A stretch of DNA of 12,650 bases from Desulfobacterales bacterium. GTDB taxonomy: Bacteria > Desulfobacterota > Desulfobacteria > Desulfobacterales > Desulfosalsimonadaceae. The notes beneath the pieces are model-generated. The model was given only the letters and a program-made list of their open reading frames with translations. It was not told the origin of the DNA and did no database searches. Positions 7,117-12,650 of the stretch are shown piece by piece; within the stretch, counting starts at the first letter, position 1, and every line of letters starts with the position of its first letter. The stretch covers positions 1 through 12,650 of the forward strand of contig JAGYOT010000014.1 in assembly GCA_018399455.1 (NCBI GenBank), read 5' to 3'. The translations under genes and the position numbers were made by a program.

Positions 7117-8022
7117 GACAACCGCCAGCATGGCGGCCGGAAAGTAACTCGCCCTGTTGAAAAGGGCCATGGCCGCATCCCGTTGTTTTGTTTGAAAGAG
7201 TCTGAATCCCGGGATCAGCAGAAGGACGGAGCACAAAACAATGGCGGCCAGGGGGGCCGGCCACAAACCGGCGGGAAAACGGATCAAAAAGAGGCTGAAG
7301 CACAAGGCTGAAGCTGCCAGGGTGCAGGCGAAGGCCAGGACGGCGGATTTTTCTTCGCCCAGGCGCACGGGGATGGTCCTAGCCTGAAACCTCCGGTCTT
7401 CTTCGATATCCGACCAGTCATGGGGGATGTTCTGTCCGCCGATTTCCCAGAAGAACAGGGAGAGAAACAGGATCAGCATAAAGCCCGGCGCCGGATGGGG
7501 GTCGACGGCAAAAAGGGCGGCGATGGCGCCCATGTTTTTGACAAATCCGCTGACAACCGCCCGAAGCGGACTTACCCGCCAGAGCAGGCAGTAAATCGTC
7601 TCTAGGGCGGCACCGGCCAGAAAGATCAGGGCGCATACCGGGTTTAAGAGCCAGGCGCCGATAATGGCGACAACGGACCACCCAAGGGCCCAGACAATAC
7701 CTGCCTTAAGTGTTAAAAGGCCTTGGGCCATAGGATGGCTGACCATAATGGAATCTATATAGCCGGCTGCTTTCGGATCCTGGTGTGTCAATCGTTTACG
7801 GTCGGATCTGTAGTCGATAATATCATTGGCGGCGTATACGGCCGTATAACCGGCAAAAGCGGTCAGCAGACCGATCCATATGATCCGGGCCGGAGGAAAA
7901 GTCCCCAGATAAATCAAAGCACCAAAGGCGGGAGTCGCCATGTCCAGGAGTCCGTGGGGGGTACGCGACAACGCAAGGAGGAATTTGACGTGCTCGATTT
8001 TAAGACTTCTTATGGTGTTCAT
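7099..8022 (-). CDS. UbiA-family membrane prenyltransferase
   Basis: A 307-residue, multi-helix membrane protein. It has both Asp-rich motifs that bind the Mg-prenyl diphosphate: NDIIDYRSD (residues 66-74) and QNIPHDWSDIEED (197-209). UbiA proteins join a polyprenyl chain to an aromatic ring (UbiA, MenA), glycerol phosphate ether lipids or other acceptors; the acceptor cannot be told from sequence. The start ATG (8020-8022, read leftwards) has AAGG about six bases upstream. The gene runs opposite to the UbiE-like gene and overlaps its 3' end by 18 bases, so each transcript extends into the other. Only 49 bases separate its start from the left end of the RAYT element, so its native promoter may be displaced or supplied by the element; a TATAAG at 8045-8050 (minus strand) is a weak -10 candidate. 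Confidence 0.88.
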   Translation of the reverse strand: MNTIRSLKIEHVKFLLALSRTPHGLLDMATPAFGALIYLGTFPPARIIWIGLLTAFAGYTAVYAANDIIDYRSDRKRLTHQDPKAAGYIDSIMVSHPMAQGLLTLKAGIVWALGWSVVAIIGAWLLNPVCALIFLAGAALETIYCLLWRVSPLRAVVSGFVKNMGAIAALFAVDPHPAPGFMLILFLSLFFWEIGGQNIPHDWSDIEEDRRFQARTIPVRLGEEKSAVLAFACTLAASALCFSLFLIRFPAGLWPAPLAAIVLCSVLLLIPGFRLFQTKQRDAAMALFNRASYFPAAMLAVVLCFIL

Positions 8023-8071
8023 CGCAGCCTTAACTTAACGCTTATAATTTCCCTTTGCCACAAAAAAATCA

Positions 8072-8095
8072 GGGGACGGTCATGCATAAATGCAT
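8072..8095 (+). repeat. Left inverted repeat of the RAYT element (REP-like hairpin)
   Basis: GGGGACGGTC (8072-8081) is followed by the 14 bases ATGCATAAATGCAT (8082-8095). The latter can fold as a five-base-pair hairpin, ATGCA/TGCAT, with a TAAA loop. A conserved single-stranded stretch 5' of a small imperfect palindrome is the layout recognised by Y1 transposases of the IS200/RAYT group. It matches the right repeat at 23 of 24 positions, the sole difference being in the hairpin loop, where it cannot disturb the stem. Confidence 0.85.
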
Positions 8096-8130
8096 TGTTT
8101 TTTTTCATCAGAGCTGATATTTGAATGGTT

Positions 8131-9138
8131 ATGCCAAGACAATCCCGTATAGATGCGCCCGGCGCGCTTCATCATGTCATCTGCAGGGGAATCGAGCGCC
8201 GGAACATTTTCCTGAACAATACGGATCGGGATGATTTCGTTGCCCGGCTCAGCAATATACTCTCCGAGACCATGACGCCATGTTATGCATGGGCGTTGAT
8301 GCCGAATCATTTTCACCTGCTCTTAAGGACCGGTTTTGTCGGAATTACGACGGTTATGCGGCGGTTGCTGACCGGATATGCGATCGGGTTTAACCGCAGG
8401 CACAATCGCAGCGGCTATTTGTTTCAAAACCGTTACAAATCCATTCTGTGCCAGGACGATCCGTATATGAAGGAGCTTGTCCGGTATATTCACTTGAATC
8501 CGTTGCGCGCAGGAATTGTTCCGGATCTTAATAAGCTGGATAGCTATCGGTATTGCGGACACAGCCGTATTATGGGGCAGACGAAGGAGGAGCATTGGCA
8601 GGATACAAATACTGTTCTCTCGATGTTCGGTACCGGTCTGGAAACCGCGCGGATGCAATACCGCCAGTTTGTTGAAAAGGGAATTCAACAAGGCCGGAGG
8701 CCGGAACTGACCGGTGGCGGAGTGATCCGGAGCAATGGCGGATGGCAGGAATTGAAGTCCAGGCGGCGAATGCAGGCCCATCTGAAAGGCGATGAAAGGA
8801 TTTTAGGTGATACGGACTATGTAGAGTCGGTGCTAAAACTTGCCAGAGAGCATCTGGCGCAGAAATACCTGATCCGGACAAAGCGATATGGATTTGAGCA
8901 CGTCCTGTCCCGCGCAGCAGAGGTATTTGATATTCCGTTGGAAAAGATGATACAGCCGAGCCGGGTCCCCTCGCGTGTCTCTGCGCGAAGTGTGGCGTCC
9001 TATTGGGCGGTTCGGGAACTTGATATGACGGGAACGGAAGTCGGTCTGAAGCTGGGATTGAGTCAATCAGCTGTAAGTCGCGCCGTGAGGCGTGGCGAGC
9101 AACTGGTTATCCGCTACGGCCTGAAGCTTAATGGCTAA
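8131..9138 (+). CDS. REP-associated tyrosine transposase (RAYT, Y1/HUH family) with C-terminal helix-turn-helix
   Basis: A 335-residue single-strand DNA transposase of the IS200-like Y1 superfamily. The N-terminal part begins PRQSRIDAPGALHHVICRG, typical of RAYTs. It has the metal-binding HUH motif in MPNHFHLLL (His60 and His62) and the expected catalytic tyrosine Tyr119 in RYIHLNPLRAG. After about residue 215 a second region starts (ERILGDTDYVESVL), ending in a likely helix-turn-helix at about 299-321 (TGTEVGLKLGLSQSAVSRAVRRG). This C-terminal half is absent from short RAYTs and resembles the DnaA-like tail of some longer ones. ATG 8125 is an equally open start; 8131 fits the family's N-terminus better. 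No convincing ribosome-binding site is visible, consistent with low expression. All catalytic motifs are intact, so it may be active. Confidence 0.92.
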   Translation: MPRQSRIDAPGALHHVICRGIERRNIFLNNTDRDDFVARLSNILSETMTPCYAWALMPNHFHLLLRTGFVGITTVMRRLLTGYAIGFNRRHNRSGYLFQNRYKSILCQDDPYMKELVRYIHLNPLRAGIVPDLNKLDSYRYCGHSRIMGQTKEEHWQDTNTVLSMFGTGLETARMQYRQFVEKGIQQGRRPELTGGGVIRSNGGWQELKSRRRMQAHLKGDERILGDTDYVESVLKLAREHLAQKYLIRTKRYGFEHVLSRAAEVFDIPLEKMIQPSRVPSRVSARSVASYWAVRELDMTGTEVGLKLGLSQSAVSRAVRRGEQLVIRYGLKLNG

Positions 9139-9148
9139 TAGAAGAATT

Positions 9149-9172
9149 ATGCATTAATGCATGACCGTCCCC
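9149..9172 (-). repeat. Right inverted repeat of the RAYT element (REP-like hairpin)
   Basis: Read on the minus strand this is GGGGACGGTC followed by ATGCATTAATGCAT, which is a perfect 14-base palindrome and can form the same ATGCA/TGCAT stem with a TTAA loop. It starts ten bases after the transposase stop codon. On the minus strand the TetR remnant reads straight into it and meets a TAA at 9147-9149, so the repeat contributes an artificial tail of about eight codons to that broken gene. Confidence 0.85.
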
Positions 9173-9440
9173 GTTCCCCTGGATAATGCGAAAGCCCGGC
9201 GGTAGGGAAATAGTAGTTTACCAGGGGATGGTCAATGCCGGTGGTTTTTCCGATCATGCGGATGGTAGCGGCATTGTAGGGATGCTCGGCAAAAACTTTT
9301 CGGGCGGCTTCCAATATTTTTTGACGGGTTGCGGCACGTTTCGGTTTTTTATTTTTATTCGGAACCGCTTGTTTCAGAAAAATCTTCGCTGTTTTGCTCG
9401 TTTCATCAAACGGGGCCGGTGTTTTGCCAAAAGATCGTCT
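9173..9440 (-). pseudogene. TetR-family regulator remnant, N-terminal DNA-binding domain only
   Basis: On the minus strand an open frame runs from after a TAG (9441-9443) into the RAYT repeat. It encodes a clear TetR helix-turn-helix: RAATRQKILEAARKVFAEHP, then AATIRMIGKTTGIDHPLVNY and YFP, after which similarity to the family stops. The whole ligand-binding domain, normally about 140 residues, is missing, and it is not found on the other side of the element, where only 49 bases precede the ubiA-like gene. No in-frame start codon lies at a sensible place. The ATG at 9404-9406 opens MKRAKQRRFF in another frame and hits TGA within ten codons, so a one-base loss in the run of five T is likely. 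This is therefore a dead gene fragment. It probably once regulated the divergent CoA-transferase gene or the ubiA-like gene; that is inference. Confidence 0.75.
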
Positions 9441-9484
9441 CTATTTATAAAAACTGCCGAAGGATGAAGGAAAAGTCAATACCC

Positions 9485-9500
9485 TTTAACGTTTGTTAAA
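9485..9500. promoter_or_regulatory. Palindrome TTTAAC-N4-GTTAAA, possible operator
   Basis: A perfect six-base inverted repeat with a four-base centre, TTTAACGTTTGTTAAA, lies between the TetR remnant and the CoA-transferase/GNAT gene, 25 bases upstream of a candidate -35 box. Its size and place suit a TetR operator that served the neighbouring, now broken, regulator. It is AT-rich and could be chance. The rest of the spacer (9441-9658) shows nothing beyond the candidate promoter and the ribosome-binding site noted with the next gene. Confidence 0.35.
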
Positions 9501-9524
9501 ATGCGTTTTGAGAGCAGTTGGGAA

Positions 9525-9553
9525 TTGATTATCAGGAAATTCTTCGGTATTCT
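9525..9553 (+). promoter_or_regulatory. Candidate sigma-70 promoter for the CoA-transferase/GNAT gene
   Basis: TTGATT (9525-9530) and TATTCT (9548-9553) are separated by exactly 17 bases and each match four of six consensus positions. A second -10-like TATAAG lies at 9559-9564. The predicted transcript would have a leader of about 100 bases. Support is by pattern only. Confidence 0.3.
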
Positions 9554-9658
9554 TTGATTATAAGATCAAGAGGCGATACGGGAACGGCTGAAATCCGCTC
9601 CCTGCGCATACCCTGCATATCACGGCCACGCCGGAAATCATACATATAAGGAGGTCCG

Positions 9659-11515
9659 ATGACGGAGCTTGACAGCCGGTATCCGGAAAAAAACGTAACC
9701 CCTAAAGAGGCAGTAGAGAAAATAAAAAACGGCTCCTGCGTATTTATCGGAACCGGATGCGGGGAGCCGCAGCAGTTGATCCGGTCCATGGTCGAAAACC
9801 GATCCATACAGGATATTGTGATCTACCAGATGCTTTCCTCAACCCTTTCCGATTACGTCAATGAGGAAGATTTTATTGACCGGTTTTCCCTGAAGCTTTT
9901 CTTTATCAGTCCTTACATGCGGCAGGCGGCGTTTGAAGGGAAAATCGATTACCTTCCGGTTTACCTCTCCCAGATTCCGGAGCTCTTTTATTCCCAGCAG
10001 GTCAGCCTGGATGTGGCCCTGGTCCAGGTCAGCCCGCCGGATTCTCATGGTTTCTGTTCTCTGGGCATTTCAGTTGATATCACGCTGGCGGGTGTGCAAA
10101 TGGCCAAAACCGTTATCGCCCAGGTTAATCCCAGGATGCCCATCACCTATGGGGAGAGCCATATCCATGTCGATGATATTGATTATCTGGTTTATCATGA
10201 AGAACCCCTCGTGGAATTTATTCCGGCGACCAAAAACCAGGCGGTGGTGAAGCGGATTGCCCATTATGTCAATCAGCTGGTCGATGACGAGGCCACTCTG
10301 CAGGTCGGGTTCGGGCATCTGCCGGACGCTATTCTGCCCTATCTAAACGGCAAACAGGATCTGGGCATCCATACCCAGGTGATTACCAACGGCATGCTGC
10401 CGCTGCTTGAGCAGAAAGTGATCACCAACACCAAGAAAACCCTCCTGCGCAACCGGGTCGTGACCTCGCTTTGCATGGGTTCCGAGACGCTCTACAACTA
10501 TGTGGACAACAACCCGCTTTTCTATTTTCGGTCCTCCGAATATGTGAGCGACCCGAATGTTATCGCCCGAAACGATAATCTGATATCCCTCAGTTCCGCC
10601 CTGGAGGTGGATTTGACAGGCCAGGTATGCTCGGACTCCAAGGGCTATCTCTTCTACAGCGGCATCGGCGATCAGGTCGACTTTACGCGGGGCAGCAAAA
10701 TGGCCAAAAACGGCTTTTCCATTATTGCACTGCCCTCTACGGCCGAGAACGGTAAAGTCTCCCGGATTGTCTCGCACCTGAGCGAGGGGGCCGGTATTGC
10801 CACCACCCGGGGCGATGTAGATGTTGTGGTAACAGAATACGGTATTGCTGAACTCCACGGCAAGGGAATCTATCAGCGGGTCATGGAGCTTACCCAGATT
10901 GCGCATCCCGACTTCCGGGAAACCCTTATTGAGGAGGCCAAAAAGCGGCATTACATCTTTGCCGATCAGGTGCCGCCGAGTCGGCAGGATTTGATTTTTC
11001 TGGATAATTACAAGTCTTACCTGGATCTGCCAAACGGGAAGTTTATGGAGTTCCGGCCGCTTTTGTCTTCCGATGAGTTTGCCGTCCGCAACTTTTTTTA
11101 TTCCCTTCGCGACCAGAGCATCTATTATCGCTTTTTTCAGCCCAAGCGGGTCTTTAAGCGGGAAATGATTCAGAAACAGTGGGCCAAGGTCGACTACCGG
11201 AAAAACATGAGCATCGTGGGGCTGGCCCAGCGCGGCAAGCACAAGGAAATCGTCGCCATTGGTTCCTATTACGGCGAAGAGAATTCCGACCATGCAGAGG
11301 TGGCATTTTTGGTGCGGGAGGATTATCAGGGGATGGGGATTTGCAGCTATCTACTTGATATTCTGGAAGAAATTGCCAAGGGTAATAAATACAGGGCATT
11401 TACGGCGACCGTGATATATGAAAACGCACCCATGCTCCATGTGTTCAAAAAGAAGTATCCTAACATGGAAAGCAACATCCATGGCAATGAAATCGAGATT
11501 ACCATGCGGTTCTGA
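9659..11515 (+). CDS. Acyl-CoA hydrolase/CoA-transferase fused to a C-terminal GNAT acetyltransferase domain
   Basis: A 618-residue two-part cytoplasmic protein. Residues about 1-450 match the acetyl-CoA hydrolase/4-hydroxybutyrate CoA-transferase family throughout: GTGCGEPQ (31-38), VSPPDSHGFCSLG (124-136), VGFGHLPDAIL (216-226), SGIGDQVDFTRG (334-345) and VVTEYGIAELHGKG (390-403). Residues about 464-610 form a GNAT domain with the acetyl-CoA pyrophosphate loop REDYQGMG (553-560). In classical family members a glutamate in an H-S/T-E motif forms the covalent acyl/CoA intermediate (Glu238 in the Clostridium aminobutyricum enzyme). Here the motif reads GIHTQVITNG and position 240 is Gln (codon CAG). 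The reaction may therefore differ from ordinary CoA transfer. A strong AAGGAGG (9648-9654) lies four bases before the ATG. The gene is alone, followed by a terminator. Possible roles are acyl-CoA sensing, protein acylation or an altered CoA-transfer reaction. Confidence 0.9.
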   Translation: MTELDSRYPEKNVTPKEAVEKIKNGSCVFIGTGCGEPQQLIRSMVENRSIQDIVIYQMLSSTLSDYVNEEDFIDRFSLKLFFISPYMRQAAFEGKIDYLPVYLSQIPELFYSQQVSLDVALVQVSPPDSHGFCSLGISVDITLAGVQMAKTVIAQVNPRMPITYGESHIHVDDIDYLVYHEEPLVEFIPATKNQAVVKRIAHYVNQLVDDEATLQVGFGHLPDAILPYLNGKQDLGIHTQVITNGMLPLLEQKVITNTKKTLLRNRVVTSLCMGSETLYNYVDNNPLFYFRSSEYVSDPNVIARNDNLISLSSALEVDLTGQVCSDSKGYLFYSGIGDQVDFTRGSKMAKNGFSIIALPSTAENGKVSRIVSHLSEGAGIATTRGDVDVVVTEYGIAELHGKGIYQRVMELTQIAHPDFRETLIEEAKKRHYIFADQVPPSRQDLIFLDNYKSYLDLPNGKFMEFRPLLSSDEFAVRNFFYSLRDQSIYYRFFQPKRVFKREMIQKQWAKVDYRKNMSIVGLAQRGKHKEIVAIGSYYGEENSDHAEVAFLVREDYQGMGICSYLLDILEEIAKGNKYRAFTATVIYENAPMLHVFKKKYPNMESNIHGNEIEITMRF

Positions 11516-11534
11516 CGACTCTCCCCTATCTTCG

Positions 11535-11572
11535 GTCCGTCCCGGAGCCCAGGGGCGGACTTCTTTTTTTTT
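11535..11572 (+). terminator. Intrinsic terminator after the CoA-transferase/GNAT gene
   Basis: GTCCGTCCC (11535-11543) pairs with GGGGCGGAC (11552-11560), nine base pairs with one G-U, around an eight-base loop. It is followed by TTC and an unbroken T run to 11572. It begins 20 bases after the stop codon and should end this transcript efficiently. Confidence 0.88.
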
Positions 11573-11707
11573 CCGTTTATTGAAATCCGGTTTTTTATTG
11601 TTAACTTATAAATAATTCCCTGATTGCCGACCGGTCCTGGTTGAAGGGCAGGATGTGCTTTTGCCGTCGAAGCTGGATGGATCGTTTGTGGATCACGCAA
11701 TGCGTAA

Positions 11708-11741
11708 GCATCATGCCCCCTTAGGGGCGGATGCTTTTTTT
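11708..11741 (+). terminator. Second terminator-like hairpin in the rpsA leader
   Basis: GCATC (11708-11712) pairs with GATGC (11730-11734). Inside it GCCCC (11715-11719) pairs with GGGGC (11724-11728) around a CTTA loop, leaving a small AT/G internal loop, and seven T follow (11735-11741). It lies only 44 bases before the rpsA start codon. The upstream gene already has its own terminator, so this one either ends a short transcript from 11573-11741 or acts as an attenuator in the rpsA leader. Between 11573 and 11707 I see AT-rich sequence with a TTGAAA (11580-11585) and a TATAAA (11607-11612), but their spacing of 21 bases is poor for one promoter. Confidence 0.65.
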
Positions 11742-11785
11742 GACCGCCGGCGGCAGTGGAAAATTCTTTTGGAGGTGTATGGGCA

Positions 11786-12650
11786 ATGCATGTTGACTAT
11801 ACCGATAAAAACGAAATGACGGCCGGTTCTTCCGGAAATGATGTGAATGATACCGGGGTGGATGAATTTTCGGATATGAGCATGGATGATTTGATGGCCG
11901 TTTATGAACAGACCTTTCAGGGCTTTCAATCCGGGAAAATCGTTGAGGGCCGGGTGGTGGATATAGACCATGAACGCGTTGTGATCGATATCGGCTACAA
12001 GGCCGAAGGCGAGGTCCCCAAATCCGAGTTCCTGGATGAAAACGGTCAATTCAACCTCGAGGTGGGCGATCGTGTCAATGTTTTGCTGGTCAGAAAGGAT
12101 GAGGATGGCTACCCGGTGCTCTCCCGACGCAATGTTGAAACTGTTCGGCGTTTGGACGATCTGGCCGAGCGGTATGAGACCGGTGCTACGGTAACAGGGC
12201 GGATTGTTTCCCAGAAAAAAGGCGGCTTCGTCGTGGATGTGGGGATCACGGCATTTTTGCCGGCATCCCAGCTGGACGTGAAGCGGATCAGTGATTTCAG
12301 CGAATGGCTGAATACTGAGCATACGTTTAAGATCATTCAGTTTGACAAAAAAAACGAAAACATCGTACTTTCCCGCCGGGCTCTGATGGAAGAGGAACAG
12401 CAGCGAATCAGGCAGGAGGCCTTGAGCCGTCTTCACGTCGGGGACGTGGTCGAAGGCACGATCAACAATATCACGGATTACGGCCTGTTTGTGGATCTCG
12501 ACGGGGTGGTGGGCCTGGTGCACGTCAGTAATTTGTCATGGACTCAGATGAAGCATCCGGGCAGGTATTATGAAACCGGAGAGCATGTTCAGGTGAAGGT
12601 TCTGGATATTGATGAAAAGAGTCAGAAAGTCACCCTCGGGGTCAAGCAGC
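11786..12650 (+). CDS. rpsA: 30S ribosomal protein S1, N-terminal part (runs off the window)
   Basis: The frame stays open for 288 codons to the window end. S1 binds mRNA upstream of the start codon and recruits it to the small ribosomal subunit. After an acidic N-terminal segment (FSDMSMDDLMAVYEQTF, about residues 28-44), S1/OB repeats follow: the first from GKIVEGRVVDI (about 50), the second from GATVTGRIVSQKKGGFVVDVG (about 134), and the third from HVGDVVEGTINNITDYGLFV (about 216) to VTLGVKQ at the edge. The order and the FLPASQLD and GLVHVSNLSW segments are those of S1 proteins. A full product would be roughly twice as long with up to six repeats. GGAGG (11771-11775) lies ten bases before the ATG. 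A nearer ATG (11779) is out of frame and stops after five codons, so 11786 is the start. Confidence 0.95.
   Translation, partial: MHVDYTDKNEMTAGSSGNDVNDTGVDEFSDMSMDDLMAVYEQTFQGFQSGKIVEGRVVDIDHERVVIDIGYKAEGEVPKSEFLDENGQFNLEVGDRVNVLLVRKDEDGYPVLSRRNVETVRRLDDLAERYETGATVTGRIVSQKKGGFVVDVGITAFLPASQLDVKRISDFSEWLNTEHTFKIIQFDKKNENIVLSRRALMEEEQQRIRQEALSRLHVGDVVEGTINNITDYGLFVDLDGVVGLVHVSNLSWTQMKHPGRYYETGEHVQVKVLDIDEKSQKVTLGVKQ

Larger units (their letters stand above)
8072..9172 (+). mobile_element. RAYT element: Y1 transposase gene bounded by 24-base inverted repeats
   Basis: The unit runs from an outer GGGG at 8072 to the matching CCCC at 9172, 1101 bases, and contains a single gene, a REP-associated tyrosine transposase. 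The two ends are inverted copies that match at 23 of 24 positions, and similarity stops at once on both sides. No direct target-site duplication was found flanking them, as expected for HUH/Y1 single-strand transposition. The left end lies 49 bases from the ubiA-like start; the right end abuts a TetR gene remnant. Whether the whole unit moved as one, or the repeats were placed by the transposase, cannot be decided from one copy. Confidence 0.8.

Noticed and set aside
8072..9172. Two copies of a 24-base repeat, considered as a CRISPR remnant
   Set aside because: The copies are inverted, 1 kb apart, and flank a transposase gene; there are no regularly spaced units or cas genes.
9186..9467. Plus-strand open frame of 93 codons
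   Set aside because: The opposite strand encodes a clear TetR helix-turn-helix, and the plus-strand product is low-quality and without a family resemblance.
9441..9480. Possible minus-strand promoter (TTGACT at 9474-9479, TATAAA at 9444-9449) for the TetR remnant
   Set aside because: The spacing of 24 bases is too long for a normal sigma-70 promoter and the gene it would drive is broken.
10343..11293. Long open frame on the minus strand, 316 codons
   Set aside because: It lies wholly antisense to the well-supported CoA-transferase/GNAT gene, has no recognisable domain and no ribosome-binding site.
11711..12523. Minus-strand open frame of 270 codons
   Set aside because: It is the shadow of rpsA, whose plus-strand frame shows clear S1 repeats; the antisense product resembles nothing and its end overlaps the leader hairpin.

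Overview
The window reads as part of a moderately GC-rich bacterial chromosome, most likely a Desulfobacterota (deltaproteobacterial) or similar anaerobe. That placement is inference. It rests on the mix of a short-Q-loop cytochrome bd oxidase, UbiE/UbiA-type lipid genes, a CoA-transferase fused to a GNAT domain, and a RAYT transposase of a kind I associate with such genomes. No rRNA, tRNA or CRISPR array is visible.

Layout: (1) 1-2081, plus strand: the 3' two thirds of cydA, then cydB, then a 41-43 residue single-helix membrane protein of DUF2474 type, all overlapping. (2) 2131-7116, plus strand: a tightly packed run of a saccharopine-dehydrogenase-like reductase, myo-inositol-1-phosphate synthase, a TIM-barrel sugar isomerase/epimerase, a UbiG-like and a UbiE-like methyltransferase. 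A UbiA-family prenyltransferase (7099-8022, minus) meets it tail to tail with overlapping 3' ends. (3) 8072-9172: a 1.1 kb RAYT element, a Y1 transposase gene bounded by 24-base inverted repeats that match at 23 of 24 positions. It abuts the broken front end of a TetR-family regulator gene on the minus strand. (4) 9441-11572: a spacer with a palindrome and a candidate promoter, a 618-residue acyl-CoA hydrolase/CoA-transferase fused to a C-terminal GNAT acetyltransferase domain, and a strong intrinsic terminator. (5) 11573-12650: a leader containing a second terminator-like hairpin, then the first 288 codons of rpsA (ribosomal protein S1).

How the genes may work together: CydAB oxidises quinol and reduces oxygen. 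The UbiG, UbiE and UbiA homologues could make or tailor its quinone. However, a cyclitol synthase, a sugar isomerase/epimerase and a redox enzyme interleaved with two methyltransferases and a prenyltransferase also fit a dedicated pathway to a prenylated, methylated cyclitol or inositol lipid. That would be analogous to what has been proposed for ebo clusters. This is the most interesting hypothesis in the window and is inference from gene content. Two further points deserve attention. In the CoA-transferase part of the fusion protein, a glutamine occupies the position of the family's catalytic glutamate. The RAYT element lies exactly at the edge of a truncated regulator gene.
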